From a virus: DNA of 26,882 nt. The stretch is from positions 1-26,882 of the IMG/VR virus record IMGVR_UViG_3300028840_003560. One strand, given 5' to 3'. The notes beneath the pieces were generated by a model. The model was not told the origin of the DNA, searched no databases, and worked only from the letters and a program-made list of their open reading frames with translations. Position 1 is the stretch's first letter; each line of letters starts with the position of its first letter. Positions 14,336 to 22,115 of the stretch are shown here, in pieces. The position numbers were made by a program, and so were the translations under genes.

Positions 14336-14692
14336 ATGCCAATGCCAAACAACAGATGGTTGGCCAGAATCTTGGAAGTTTTGAACGGCTTGGCCGATGG
14401 GTCGATCTCAGTTGCTACTACAGGCGGTGGGGCCGGGGGCACGTTGCATGATGGGACCGGCTTGGCTCCAGCAGTGGCCGCACCCTTGACGGCTTCAGTA
14501 ACGGTTACCACGGTGTTGGTCCAGGCCGATCCAGATAACACGGTTTCTGTCTTTGTGGGCAATGCCGCTTCTCAGTCAGTAGAGCTTGTACCAGGCCAGG
14601 GCGAAACGTTACCAGTCAATGATCCCAGTCTGATTTATATTCAAAGTGCAGGTGGAGCCGGGCGTGTGAACTGGCATGCGGTGGGAGCGTAA
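14336..14692 (+). CDS. Small virion decoration-type protein
   Basis: A 118-residue protein starting MPMPNNRWLARILEVLNGL, paralogous at its N-terminus to the preceding product. A Gly-rich turn is followed by a beta sandwich-like region: VLVQADPDNTVSVFVGNAASQSVELVPGQG and IYIQSAGGAGRVNWHAVG. This pattern recurs in small phage head or tail accessory proteins. The ATG is preceded by GGAGAGATTATCA, so the WTTATCAA motif overlaps the initiation region. Confidence 0.6.
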   Translation: MPMPNNRWLARILEVLNGLADGSISVATTGGGAGGTLHDGTGLAPAVAAPLTASVTVTTVLVQADPDNTVSVFVGNAASQSVELVPGQGETLPVNDPSLIYIQSAGGAGRVNWHAVGA

Positions 14693-14694
14693 TC

Positions 14695-15378
14695 ATGGGC
14701 GGTTTGCAATTATTCCAAGTGCCAGGTGGGGCCGGGGGGTTACCGGCTAACCTTGTGGTAGAAACACCACCAACCGGGACCGGCACAACCACGATTGAGC
14801 AAGATGGCACGGCGCATTTTACAGGGGATGCCACAACGTGGCGTGATGAACTAGGGCCGCTATTAGGATCACGTCTTGAATCCCCAGGCTCTGATATTGT
14901 CCAAAATCTAGCCGAAGTGTCCATAACGTTCAAAGCATCGGCCAGGTATCCAACGGACTATCTTGCTTATTCGTTACAGATTAACCATGATTGGCTTGTG
15001 CAATCAGTTGTAGAGTTCCATGTACATTGGTGGCAAGAAGTTGCAGAATTAGCCAATTTTTTGATGGGTTACCGTTGGCAAGTCAATGGGTTGGCCAAAA
15101 CCACAGCTTGGACATTGGTACCTTTGAGTAATCCGATTTTTACGTATCCGGGCGCACCTTTTACACTTAACCAGATATCGGACGGTATAGGCACGATTAC
15201 GCCCCCTGTTGGAGCAACACTATCAGACATTTTTCAGGTGCACTTTTGGAGAGATTATACCAATGCTTCCGGTCTTTTTACAGGGGCTGAAACGTCTGGA
15301 TTGGATATAGAAACTATGTCAGCGGATATGCACCGAAGATCAGACACGCTTGGATCTAGGTTAGAATATGCAAAATGA
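14695..15378 (+). CDS. Phage structural protein, probable capsid or fibre component
   Basis: A 227-residue protein. Visible blocks are a short Gly-rich N-terminus, a DDxD-free beta region with VVEFHVHWWQE and FLMGYRWQVNG (residues about 103-130), SDIFQVHFWRDYTNASGLFTGAE and a terminal IETMSADMHRRSDTLGSRLEYAK. The H-x-H-W-W, D-x-H and GSR-x-EYxK end pattern is one I associate with uncharacterised phage virion proteins. It starts two bases after the preceding stop. It overlaps the protease gene by 11 bases. Confidence 0.55.
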   Translation: MGGLQLFQVPGGAGGLPANLVVETPPTGTGTTTIEQDGTAHFTGDATTWRDELGPLLGSRLESPGSDIVQNLAEVSITFKASARYPTDYLAYSLQINHDWLVQSVVEFHVHWWQEVAELANFLMGYRWQVNGLAKTTAWTLVPLSNPIFTYPGAPFTLNQISDGIGTITPPVGATLSDIFQVHFWRDYTNASGLFTGAETSGLDIETMSADMHRRSDTLGSRLEYAK

Positions 15379-16579
15379 TACTTTAGTTTTTTCAAACCCA
15401 ACCGAAGCAGGGCTTGTTGTCTGGAAGGCAATGGGGGATCAATGGTATGCCGCCATTGTCTCAAAGGCGACAACGGATCGAGTGGGGGAACTGGTAACAG
15501 TTAAGGGAATGGACTTTGCGATCAAGGTTGCAGAGCGGCACAATTATCATTCCGGGCTCTACATCGAACATGCGGTGCCATGGACACGCATAGGGCGATC
15601 GGTGCGCGAGATGCGAATTGGCAAGTTTTGGATCGAGATCGGAAAGTTTGACAAGAACCCACTTGCAAGACTAGCCTACAAGGCACTGCAAAAGGCCAAA
15701 AACGGCGCGATCAAGTTGAGCGTGGGCTTCTTAACGCCAGCAAAGCAACGGAAACTTGGCGTATATACAAAGTTGTTGAAGTTTGACACGAGTTTGGTCC
15801 TAAAACCGGCTCACCCAGAAACACACATTCTAGTGGGAGGTAACAAAATGAGTGATCTAATGCAACGGGTCTTGAAACTGCTTGGCCCTGAGAATCAGGA
15901 AGAAGAAGAACAGGCCATGGCAATGCTCAAGGAGTTGTTCACCGGGTCAAAGTCCATGGACGGTGATCTTGCCTTGGTGGGGAAGGCCGGAAAGAAGAAC
16001 GATGAAGACGACAAGGGCGGCTTCCCGGCATTCCTGAAGAAGGTCAAGGCGGAAGACAAGGAACTGTTTGGCATGCTGGAAAAGATGGCAGAAGCAGATC
16101 CTGAGAACGAAGCCTTGAAGAAGGCATGTGCAAGCATGAAGAAGCGCATGGGCGAATATCCGGTCATGGAAGAAAAGCAGGATCCGGACATGGAAGAGGA
16201 AGAGGAAGAGGAAATGGCCGCCAAGGCAAAGAGCGGTGAAGGGGTTGAAACTCTTCTTACCGCCGTGGCCGAGATCGTGGACGCCAGGCTTGCCCCAGTC
16301 ACTGAAGCCCTTGCCGGATTATCAACCACGGCGGGCCAGGTCGTGGAATTGACCGAACGGGTCAAGAACTTGGAAGCAGGGGACCAGGCGGCGGAAGTTA
16401 TTGCGGCTTTGGTCAAGCGATTGCCGGAAATGTCTTTTGCTCAGTCCACCCGGCCATCCGATGAAGCCGAAGACGTTGGCGACACGGCGGACTTGATCGA
16501 AGAGCTTCAGAAGCGCCTTGATTTTGGCGACGATGAACCACAGCACCCACTAGCGCACTTTATTGGCGCGGGCGAATAG
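15368..16579 (+). CDS. Prohead protease fused to scaffold domain
   Basis: A 403-residue protein. Residues 1-160 resemble an HK97-type prohead serine protease: YIEHAVPWTRIG with His68 as likely catalytic base, a KFWIEIGKFDKNPLARLAYKAL block, and AIKLSVGF with Ser118 as likely nucleophile. Residues 161-403 are highly charged with a run of Glu (about 279-286) and coiled-coil predictions by eye, typical of scaffold/delta domains. An internal in-frame ATG at 15848 with a strong ribosome site probably yields the scaffold alone. Position just upstream of the capsid gene is classical. Confidence 0.78.
   Translation: MQNDTLVFSNPTEAGLVVWKAMGDQWYAAIVSKATTDRVGELVTVKGMDFAIKVAERHNYHSGLYIEHAVPWTRIGRSVREMRIGKFWIEIGKFDKNPLARLAYKALQKAKNGAIKLSVGFLTPAKQRKLGVYTKLLKFDTSLVLKPAHPETHILVGGNKMSDLMQRVLKLLGPENQEEEEQAMAMLKELFTGSKSMDGDLALVGKAGKKNDEDDKGGFPAFLKKVKAEDKELFGMLEKMAEADPENEALKKACASMKKRMGEYPVMEEKQDPDMEEEEEEEMAAKAKSGEGVETLLTAVAEIVDARLAPVTEALAGLSTTAGQVVELTERVKNLEAGDQAAEVIAALVKRLPEMSFAQSTRPSDEAEDVGDTADLIEELQKRLDFGDDEPQHPLAHFIGAGE
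15813..15850 (+). promoter_or_regulatory. Internal translation leader for the scaffold (copy 1)
   Basis: ACCCAGAAACACA followed by a few bases, GGGAGGTAACAAA and ATG 15848. It matches the capsid gene leader at 16614-16645 almost base for base apart from a short spacer difference. The GGAGGT-to-ATG distance is seven bases, ideal for initiation, yet it lies inside an open reading frame. Confidence 0.7.
15848..16579 (+). CDS. Nested scaffold protein (in-frame internal start)
   Basis: A 243-residue product formed from the second half of the protease gene, starting at M161 (MSDLMQRVLKLLGPENQEEEE). It is strongly acidic and helical, with a Glu cluster and long helices up to the C-terminal HPLAHFIGAGE. 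The GGAGGT site seven bases upstream is the same as that of the major capsid gene. Lambda uses the same arrangement for C and Nu3, where the scaffold is translated from inside the protease gene. The product would be the bulk scaffold, with the fused form in minor amount. Confidence 0.62.
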   Translation: MSDLMQRVLKLLGPENQEEEEQAMAMLKELFTGSKSMDGDLALVGKAGKKNDEDDKGGFPAFLKKVKAEDKELFGMLEKMAEADPENEALKKACASMKKRMGEYPVMEEKQDPDMEEEEEEEMAAKAKSGEGVETLLTAVAEIVDARLAPVTEALAGLSTTAGQVVELTERVKNLEAGDQAAEVIAALVKRLPEMSFAQSTRPSDEAEDVGDTADLIEELQKRLDFGDDEPQHPLAHFIGAGE

Positions 16580-16613
16580 CCAACCCATTCCGGAGCCTTT
16601 TGGCAGGAATGAA

Positions 16614-16645
16614 ACCCAGAAACACATTTTGGAGGTAACAAGATG
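16614..16645 (+). promoter_or_regulatory. Major capsid translation leader (copy 2)
   Basis: ACCCAGAAACACATTTT, then GGAGGTAACAAG and ATG 16643. It is the strongest ribosome site in the window together with copy 1 at 15813-15850. The conserved bases extend well upstream of the Shine-Dalgarno site, suggesting a translational enhancer or recent duplication. Confidence 0.75.
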
Positions 16646-18091
16646 GATCAGAACACATTATCAATGCTTGTCCGGTTGGCTGAATCGGGCCAGTCTGAAA
16701 CCCTACTGAACTTGTTGGGCAATGACATGGGCGGTGTGGCCGTGCGCCGGAAAGCACTCACCAACACCCTTTTGTATGGCAATGGTGGACTTTTCACCGT
16801 TTGTGCAGATGACAACTTGATCAACGCATCGGTGAACGATGACGGCATTTGCGCCGTTATTCCCTGGAAGCCCACCACGGCGGACGTGCGCCGCCAACCC
16901 GTGATCACGGCGATCGGGCACTTGGGTGGCTATGCTCAACCCACCGATCAATGTGGCGATCCCCCCGTGTCTGATTGGCGCGGGTGCGAACTCGAATGGT
17001 GCATTGGCCGTATCCGTGGCCGATCCCCCGAGTATGACCGGCTGGATCTTGGCACCCGATGGTGTGAGAAATACCCGATCTTCCGCACCTTTGGCAGTCT
17101 GACCGTTGGCGGCCAAACGATCGCTCCCACCGGCACCCAGATCCAGAATGATGCAGAGTGGGGAGCCGTGGCCGCCGCCATTCAGGTCCGCCAGATTCTA
17201 GGCCGATGGATCTACACCGGTAACAGGGCCACGAACCGGAACATGTTTGATGGGTTCCAGATTCTGATCAACACCGGTTATACCGATGTCCAGAGCCGGA
17301 TCCCGTGCCCCGCCGTGGACTCCAAGATCGAAGACTTTGAAAGCGATTGTATCAGTGACGAAACGAGCGGCAAAAACATCTATGCCTACTTGGAAGCGGT
17401 TGTGCAACGGATCATCCAGAGGGCACGCCAGGCCGGTCTAGGCCGCCCGAAGGCTGAAGACATGGTGCTTGTCATGCGCACTGAGATGGCCGAAGCCCTG
17501 TATGAGTATTGGGCTTGCCAGATCGGGCCGTGCTCCACCACGCTCCCAGTGGCTGGAACGGCAACCAACCAAGTGCAGTTTGTTTCTTCCGACTGGGCAC
17601 GCCAGTTTGCCGATGACCTACGCCGCCGTGAAGTGCTCTTGGTGCACGGTATGTACATCCCGGTTGTCACGGATGACTATATGCCATTCACCAACGGGGC
17701 AAGCGGAAACCAGAGAATCAGTGATATCTACATCTTGACGCTTCAGATCTCGGGGCTCCCCAACGTTTACGGCGAATTCCAAGATTTTAGGGCGGGCGTG
17801 GGCGACTCCATCACCGGCTTCCAGGAAGAGCTTTACGGTGGACAGCCAACCGATGAAGGCCGCTTTTACGTGTGGCAGGAACGGACCAACACTTGCTTTG
17901 ACGTGCGCTTGGCGGTGAAACCACGCTTGGTTGTGGCTATGCCCTTCCTTTGTGGCCGGGTATCCAACGTTTGCGTGACGCCGCTTAACCCGCCGTTGTC
18001 CAGCTATCCGCCAGATGGTAGCCCGTACTATCCCGATGGTGGTGCTTACGATGCCACGTATGACGCCGGGGACTGCGTGTATAGCGAATAG
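16643..18091 (+). CDS. Major capsid protein (HK97-fold type)
   Basis: A 482-residue protein following protease and scaffold, with the best ribosome site in the region, as expected for the most abundant virion protein. N-terminal helices precede a long beta-rich body (RRQPVITAIGHLGGY, FGSLTVGGQTIAPTG, then RKAL and helix-rich QVRQILGRWIYTGN), and the P-domain-like portion has VLVMRTEMAEALYEYW and REVLLVHGMYIPVV. It is unusually Cys-rich, with more than ten Cys spread through the body, which could support disulfides. The C-terminus is Pro/Tyr/Asp-rich with YDAGDCVYSE. Assignment rests on position and general pattern. Confidence 0.78.
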   Translation: MDQNTLSMLVRLAESGQSETLLNLLGNDMGGVAVRRKALTNTLLYGNGGLFTVCADDNLINASVNDDGICAVIPWKPTTADVRRQPVITAIGHLGGYAQPTDQCGDPPVSDWRGCELEWCIGRIRGRSPEYDRLDLGTRWCEKYPIFRTFGSLTVGGQTIAPTGTQIQNDAEWGAVAAAIQVRQILGRWIYTGNRATNRNMFDGFQILINTGYTDVQSRIPCPAVDSKIEDFESDCISDETSGKNIYAYLEAVVQRIIQRARQAGLGRPKAEDMVLVMRTEMAEALYEYWACQIGPCSTTLPVAGTATNQVQFVSSDWARQFADDLRRREVLLVHGMYIPVVTDDYMPFTNGASGNQRISDIYILTLQISGLPNVYGEFQDFRAGVGDSITGFQEELYGGQPTDEGRFYVWQERTNTCFDVRLAVKPRLVVAMPFLCGRVSNVCVTPLNPPLSSYPPDGSPYYPDGGAYDATYDAGDCVYSE

Positions 18092-18104
18092 AAGGGCGGC
18101 TTGA

Positions 18105-18953
18105 ATGAGCCGAAGTGATAGGGGAAGCCCAAAGCGGGCTTCCCCCACTGTGCACCTTGTGGGCAAGCGGGATCCGTGGATCTTGGGCAGGTATGCCGAT
18201 ATCTTGACCGGGCGGCTTGGTTGGTCAATTGGAGAACGTCCTAGAACGGACGTGGCCTTGAACCTCTTTTGGCCTTACTTGTCGATCATGGTCGGGAATC
18301 CGCTCCCACGGACCAAGAACGCCGCTTTTTTCACTCACTTGGAAGAAGCGGAAAGTGGCCGCACCCAGTCAAAAATAAACAGATGGCACAATGCGGCCAG
18401 GGCTGTGGATCTCAGGATCTGTATGACTGCCAAGTACCGGGAGATCTTGGCTCCCCACGGGCCAACGGTGCACGTGCCGGTACCCATAGAAGAGCAATTC
18501 ACACCCCGCAAGTTGCGGGTGGGCGTGGCCGGGAAGGTCTATGCCCTATCTCGCAAGGGTGAAGACTTGGTGCGCCGGTTGGTCGATACTGGAGAATTTG
18601 ATGTGGTTGGGGCGGGCGAAGGATGGCCGTGCCCGACCAAGTTTTACAAGTGGGCGGATATGCCCAAGTTTTATCAATCACTTGATGTGTTTCTGGTTAC
18701 GTCTGAAGTAGAAGGCGGGCCGGTAACGATGCTAGAGGCGCTTAGATGTGGCGTGCCGGTTGTGGCTCCGGCACATGTGGGAATGGTAGATGAATTCCAA
18801 GTGCCCACATACGAGCGGGGCGATTTTCAATCAATGCTTGCCCGGCTCCGGGTCTTCCAGTTGGGAAGAGTGAAGCGATACCAGAGCGTGGCCAATAGAA
18901 CGGTGGAAAACTTTGCGCAAGCCTGTCAACAAGCCATCAAACGGGTATGCTAA
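18105..18953 (+). CDS. Glycosyltransferase, GT-B fold (GT4-like)
   Basis: A 282-residue protein. The C-terminal half has the donor-binding end of GT4-like enzymes: SLDVFLVTSEVEGGPVTMLEALRCGVPVVAP (about 190-221), with the E-x7-E pattern and a following GMVDEF. The N-terminal half is shorter than usual, with TVHVPVPIEEQFTP at the domain junction. It would transfer an activated sugar to a virion or cell-surface acceptor. The start is uncertain: ATG 18105 lacks a clear ribosome site, and a 10-bp hairpin occupies codons 6-14. A later start such as GTG 18150 cannot be excluded. Confidence 0.75.
   Translation: MSRSDRGSPKRASPTVHLVGKRDPWILGRYADILTGRLGWSIGERPRTDVALNLFWPYLSIMVGNPLPRTKNAAFFTHLEEAESGRTQSKINRWHNAARAVDLRICMTAKYREILAPHGPTVHVPVPIEEQFTPRKLRVGVAGKVYALSRKGEDLVRRLVDTGEFDVVGAGEGWPCPTKFYKWADMPKFYQSLDVFLVTSEVEGGPVTMLEALRCGVPVVAPAHVGMVDEFQVPTYERGDFQSMLARLRVFQLGRVKRYQSVANRTVENFAQACQQAIKRVC
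18121..18145. terminator. Strong hairpin after the capsid gene (possible attenuator)
   Basis: GGGGAAGCCC (18121-18130) pairs perfectly with GGGCTTCCCC (18136-18145) around AAAGC, 29 bases after the capsid stop. No T-run follows, so it may act as an RNA end stabiliser, RNase site or attenuator that lowers expression of the downstream glycan genes relative to capsid. It falls inside the first codons of the annotated glycosyltransferase. Confidence 0.5.
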
Positions 18954-18963
18954 CATAGGCGCT

Positions 18964-19602
18964 ATGTTTGTGGCTTATGGCCAGAAGGCGATCCAGTGCT
19001 TCTATGATTGTGCGGACTCGCTCCGAGTGCATCACCCGGACATGCCTATAGTGGTGATCGGGGATCAATCGATCAACTTCCCAAACTGCATGTGCCTACA
19101 GGAGCCAAGTACCGATATCGGAGCCAGGAGCATCAAGACTCAGATTTGGCGGTATGTGCCCGATGGTTGGACATATGCGCTATACATGGACGTTGACACG
19201 CTTGTGTTGAAACCGCTAGATCGCTTCTTGCAACCACTGCTTGACGGTTGGGAACTGGTTATGGTCCGGGATGAATTGGCGGATGTAGTGGATCGGTGCC
19301 GACTCAAGAACAATGAAGAAAAGCAACACATCAAGAATGCCTTTGGCACCGGCGAACTAACCCAGTTTGCGGGCGGTTTGTTTTCTTGGCGCATATGTCC
19401 AACAGTGCAACGATTCTTTGAGACTTGGCATGCAGAGTGGGGCCGTTTCAGCTTCCGAGATCAAGGGGCTTTGGTGCGGGCTTTGGCGCTTACACCGGTC
19501 AAGCTTTGGCCACTCGGGTGGGCGGCCAATGCTTCCAATAGAGAGCATGCCCTTGAAGTGTGGCATATACATGGCAAGGCCAGAATGGCAGGTGCACAAT
19601 GA
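18964..19602 (+). CDS. Glycosyltransferase, GT-A fold with DxD motif
   Basis: A 212-residue protein with a nucleotide-diphospho-sugar transferase pattern: MFVAYGQKAIQCFYDCADSL at the N-terminus, PIVVIGDQ, YALYMDVDTLVLKPLDRFLQ with D76-V-D78 as the metal-binding DxD, then TGELTQFAGGLFSWR, a Trp/Gly-rich acceptor region, and EVWHIHGK at the end providing a possible metal-binding His. It resembles GT8/GT77-like enzymes. ATG 18964 is chosen over a TTG at 18913 inside the previous gene. Its stop overlaps the next start (ATGA). Confidence 0.75.
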   Translation: MFVAYGQKAIQCFYDCADSLRVHHPDMPIVVIGDQSINFPNCMCLQEPSTDIGARSIKTQIWRYVPDGWTYALYMDVDTLVLKPLDRFLQPLLDGWELVMVRDELADVVDRCRLKNNEEKQHIKNAFGTGELTQFAGGLFSWRICPTVQRFFETWHAEWGRFSFRDQGALVRALALTPVKLWPLGWAANASNREHALEVWHIHGKARMAGAQ

Positions 19603-20624
19603 CGGCTTGGCTACAAGCATGGATTATCAATCAAGATCCGGTTGCCCAGTTGGCCACGGCCGAAAAGGGCGGGCCAGGCTCTGGGAACTGGGGTCATGCA
19701 GGTGTGAAAGGCCAAAAGGGTGGATCGGCTCCCAAGTCCGGCATGGGTGCGGCCATGTCTTTGCGTACCGGCAAGGATTGGGAAGATCGCCAGATGAAGG
19801 CCATAGAGGACGCTTACTTGGCCGATGCTGAAGAGAATTCCAAGAGGCTTTATCAATCTTCCGTCCAGTCTGGGCTTTTGAAGGACAAAAAGCAAAAGAT
19901 GGATACCCTGAAGAGCTACAAAGCACTCAAAGAACTAGATCGGCATAGCATGTATGAGCCGATGGATGACTATCCGGCTATGGCGGAAGCCCTTACCTAT
20001 ACCACTAGCCATGGCAGTTTGAAACAAGCAAGGGCCAACTTCCAAGAAACGGCGGATCTGATGGCAGATCCGAATAAAGAAGAATGGGAGTGGAAGGTGC
20101 ACCGGGTGGATGCCATTACACGGGCCAGGGGTGAACGAGTGCCGGGCTTGAAAGAAAAGGCCAAGCCCAAACCCAAACCGGTCGAAACGGCCAAACCATC
20201 CGGGCCGGAAGCAAAGAAGATCTTGGAAGCCAAACGGGTCACAGATGACTATTACATAAACCGCCCAGTGAGCCGGAGAACGATCGGGGGTGGGGTTACC
20301 CAAGAGTGGCAGAAGGTCAAGGCCAAACCGGTCAAAGTGGCGGGCTATGAGGATCAAGACTTCTTTATTCACCGGCCACTTGGTGAAGGGAAGAGCGGTT
20401 GGACTATCTCAGAAGGCCGCACTGGTACATCCCTTATTGTGCAATACGGCGGCACCCAAAGAGAAGCTATAAGGAAGCTGACAAACACACTGGACAAAAT
20501 AAAGAGTGCAGGGCGGACCACGCTCCAGAACCAGATCACTAGTGCCGTGAATCAGAGCGTAAGCAGGGGCGATCCTTTGCGATCGCCACGATACGGCGGC
20601 ACAGGAAGAGAGTACAAGGGGTGA
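19599..20624 (+). CDS. Tagged effector-like protein G (paralogue pair, copy 1)
   Basis: A 341-residue protein. It begins MTAWLQAWIINQDPVAQLA, then EKGGPGSGNWGHAG and QKGGSAPKSGMGAAMSL (residues 22-53), the Gly-rich module of genes A-E in canonical form with a different lead-in. The middle is helical and charged, followed by a Lys/Pro-rich linker (PKPKPVETAKPSGPEAKK). The C-terminal domain (about 225-320) has DDYYINRPV, KPVKVAGYEDQDFFIHRPLG, GWTISEGRTGTSL and a helix with TQREAIRKL; it is shared only with the next gene. No catalytic motif recognised. It lies between two glycan-modifying gene groups. Confidence 0.68.
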   Translation: MTAWLQAWIINQDPVAQLATAEKGGPGSGNWGHAGVKGQKGGSAPKSGMGAAMSLRTGKDWEDRQMKAIEDAYLADAEENSKRLYQSSVQSGLLKDKKQKMDTLKSYKALKELDRHSMYEPMDDYPAMAEALTYTTSHGSLKQARANFQETADLMADPNKEEWEWKVHRVDAITRARGERVPGLKEKAKPKPKPVETAKPSGPEAKKILEAKRVTDDYYINRPVSRRTIGGGVTQEWQKVKAKPVKVAGYEDQDFFIHRPLGEGKSGWTISEGRTGTSLIVQYGGTQREAIRKLTNTLDKIKSAGRTTLQNQITSAVNQSVSRGDPLRSPRYGGTGREYKG

Positions 20625-20628
20625 AGCG

Positions 20629-21651
20629 ATGACTTGGCTACAAACATGGATTATCAATCAAGATCCGGTTGCCAGGTTGGCCGTGGCGGAAAAGGGTGGG
20701 CCAGGCTCTGGGAACTGGGGACATGCCGGGGTGAAGGGCCAAAGGGGCGGATCGGCTCCAAAGCGGGGTATGGGTGCGGCTATGTCTTTGGCCAGTGGCC
20801 CAACCGCCGACTTGCGCCAGTTTCAGGCCAAAGAAGATTCAGTGCTTGATCAAATGAGCGATGATGCCGTGGCTAATTATCAAATGGCAGTCAAGCGGCA
20901 CAACATGAACCGTGAAACTCGATGGAATGTACTCCAGGCGTGGAAGGGCGCAAAAGAGGCCCATAAGTATGATGGAAGCACACCTTTGACCGATACCGAT
21001 GCCATGAGCGATGCGATCTATTATGCCGGAAGACATGGAAGCCTAGACAATGCCCGCTATCACTATGAAGCTGAATGGAGCAAGGCCGATCGGGCCGGAG
21101 ATCGGCATAAAGCGGGCACGGCTCTGGGGCACATAGACCGGATCGAAGCAATGCAGGGCAAGAAGCCAAAGATCTATGATGATCCAAAAGGAAAAAAGGG
21201 AATAACGATCCATCATGCCGGAAAACTCAAAAAGCCCGCAACGGAAGCCAAAAACGCTATGGCGGCCAAGAAGGTATCAGATGACTTTTATATAGCCCGA
21301 GTAGAAGGCTTTGTGAAGGGGGGCAAAGTACAGGCCATCGAATGGCAGAAGGTCAAGGGAAGATCGGTCAAGGTGCCGGGCTTTGAGGATCAAGATCTCT
21401 TCATTCACCGGCCAGCAGGGTCAAAAACCGGTTGGCAGTTATCGGAAGGCCGCACCGGATCGGCGCTTGGGTATTCAGGTAGAACGCAAAAAGAGGTCAT
21501 CCAAAACTTCCAATTGCGGCTCCAGAATACCAATAGCGCCGGATTCACCGAGAACGTTAGAAGGGTGATTGAAGGACAGGTGGAACGGAACGGCTATGTA
21601 CCTATATCCCCACGCTATGAAGGCGGGGTGGAAGGTATCATAACTAGTTAG
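20629..21651 (+). CDS. Tagged effector-like protein H (paralogue pair, copy 2)
   Basis: A 340-residue paralogue of the preceding product. It starts MTWLQTWIINQDPVARLA, then EKGGPGSGNWGHAG and QRGGSAPKRGMGAAMSL. The first 150 bases are close to identical between the two genes, whereas the helical middle has diverged strongly. The C-terminal domain is again similar (DDFYIARVEG, VKVPGFEDQDLFIHRPAG, GWQLSEGRTGSALGY, TQKEVIQNF) and ends SPRYEGG versus SPRYGG. Conserved ends with a fast-changing middle point to duplication followed by selection or recombination. No function assigned. ATG 20629 has GGGGTGAAG upstream. Confidence 0.68.
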   Translation: MTWLQTWIINQDPVARLAVAEKGGPGSGNWGHAGVKGQRGGSAPKRGMGAAMSLASGPTADLRQFQAKEDSVLDQMSDDAVANYQMAVKRHNMNRETRWNVLQAWKGAKEAHKYDGSTPLTDTDAMSDAIYYAGRHGSLDNARYHYEAEWSKADRAGDRHKAGTALGHIDRIEAMQGKKPKIYDDPKGKKGITIHHAGKLKKPATEAKNAMAAKKVSDDFYIARVEGFVKGGKVQAIEWQKVKGRSVKVPGFEDQDLFIHRPAGSKTGWQLSEGRTGSALGYSGRTQKEVIQNFQLRLQNTNSAGFTENVRRVIEGQVERNGYVPISPRYEGGVEGIITS

Positions 21652-21662
21652 AAAGTTTTAGC

Positions 21663-22115
21663 ATGAAGCTACAACTTGGGGCCGGGGATCGGCCACGTCA
21701 AGGGTACCTTAACAGTGACATTATCAAACTGCCAGGCATTCAAGTGGTCCACGATCTGAATGTGCTCCCATGGCCGTGGGAAGATGGGGCTTTTGAAGAG
21801 GTTTTGGCTCTTGCGGTCTTTGAACATCTTTGGTTGCGGCTGGATACGAGCGTGGAAGAGTGTTGGCGGCTCCTGAAGCCGGACGGCTTGCTTATTTTCA
21901 AAGTGCCGGATCACAATTCCCCCACCGTGGCGGACGATCCACAGCACATTCATAGGGGGTGGAGCAACCGAACTTTTGACTTTTTCGATCCGACTCGGGG
22001 CGAATACGGCAAGCGGGGCCAGATGTATGGATACCATCCATGGGCCATCCTTTCAGTCACAGGCACGGCGGGCGGAAATTCTTGGATGGTACGCATGCGG
22101 AAGGTTGGACAATGA
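21663..22115 (+). CDS. Small SAM-dependent methyltransferase-like protein
   Basis: A 150-residue protein resembling the Methyltransf_11 type, with an early glycine motif MKLQLGAGDRPRQGYLNSDI, a PWPWEDGAFEEVLALAVFEHL segment (the VFEH pattern after strand 4), and RLLKPDGLLIFKVPDH. It is shorter than a standard class I enzyme (about 200-250), so it may be minimal or lack the last strands. It starts 11 bases after protein H and overlaps the glycosyltransferase by ATGA. It probably works in the same glycan pathway. Confidence 0.72.
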   Translation: MKLQLGAGDRPRQGYLNSDIIKLPGIQVVHDLNVLPWPWEDGAFEEVLALAVFEHLWLRLDTSVEECWRLLKPDGLLIFKVPDHNSPTVADDPQHIHRGWSNRTFDFFDPTRGEYGKRGQMYGYHPWAILSVTGTAGGNSWMVRMRKVGQ

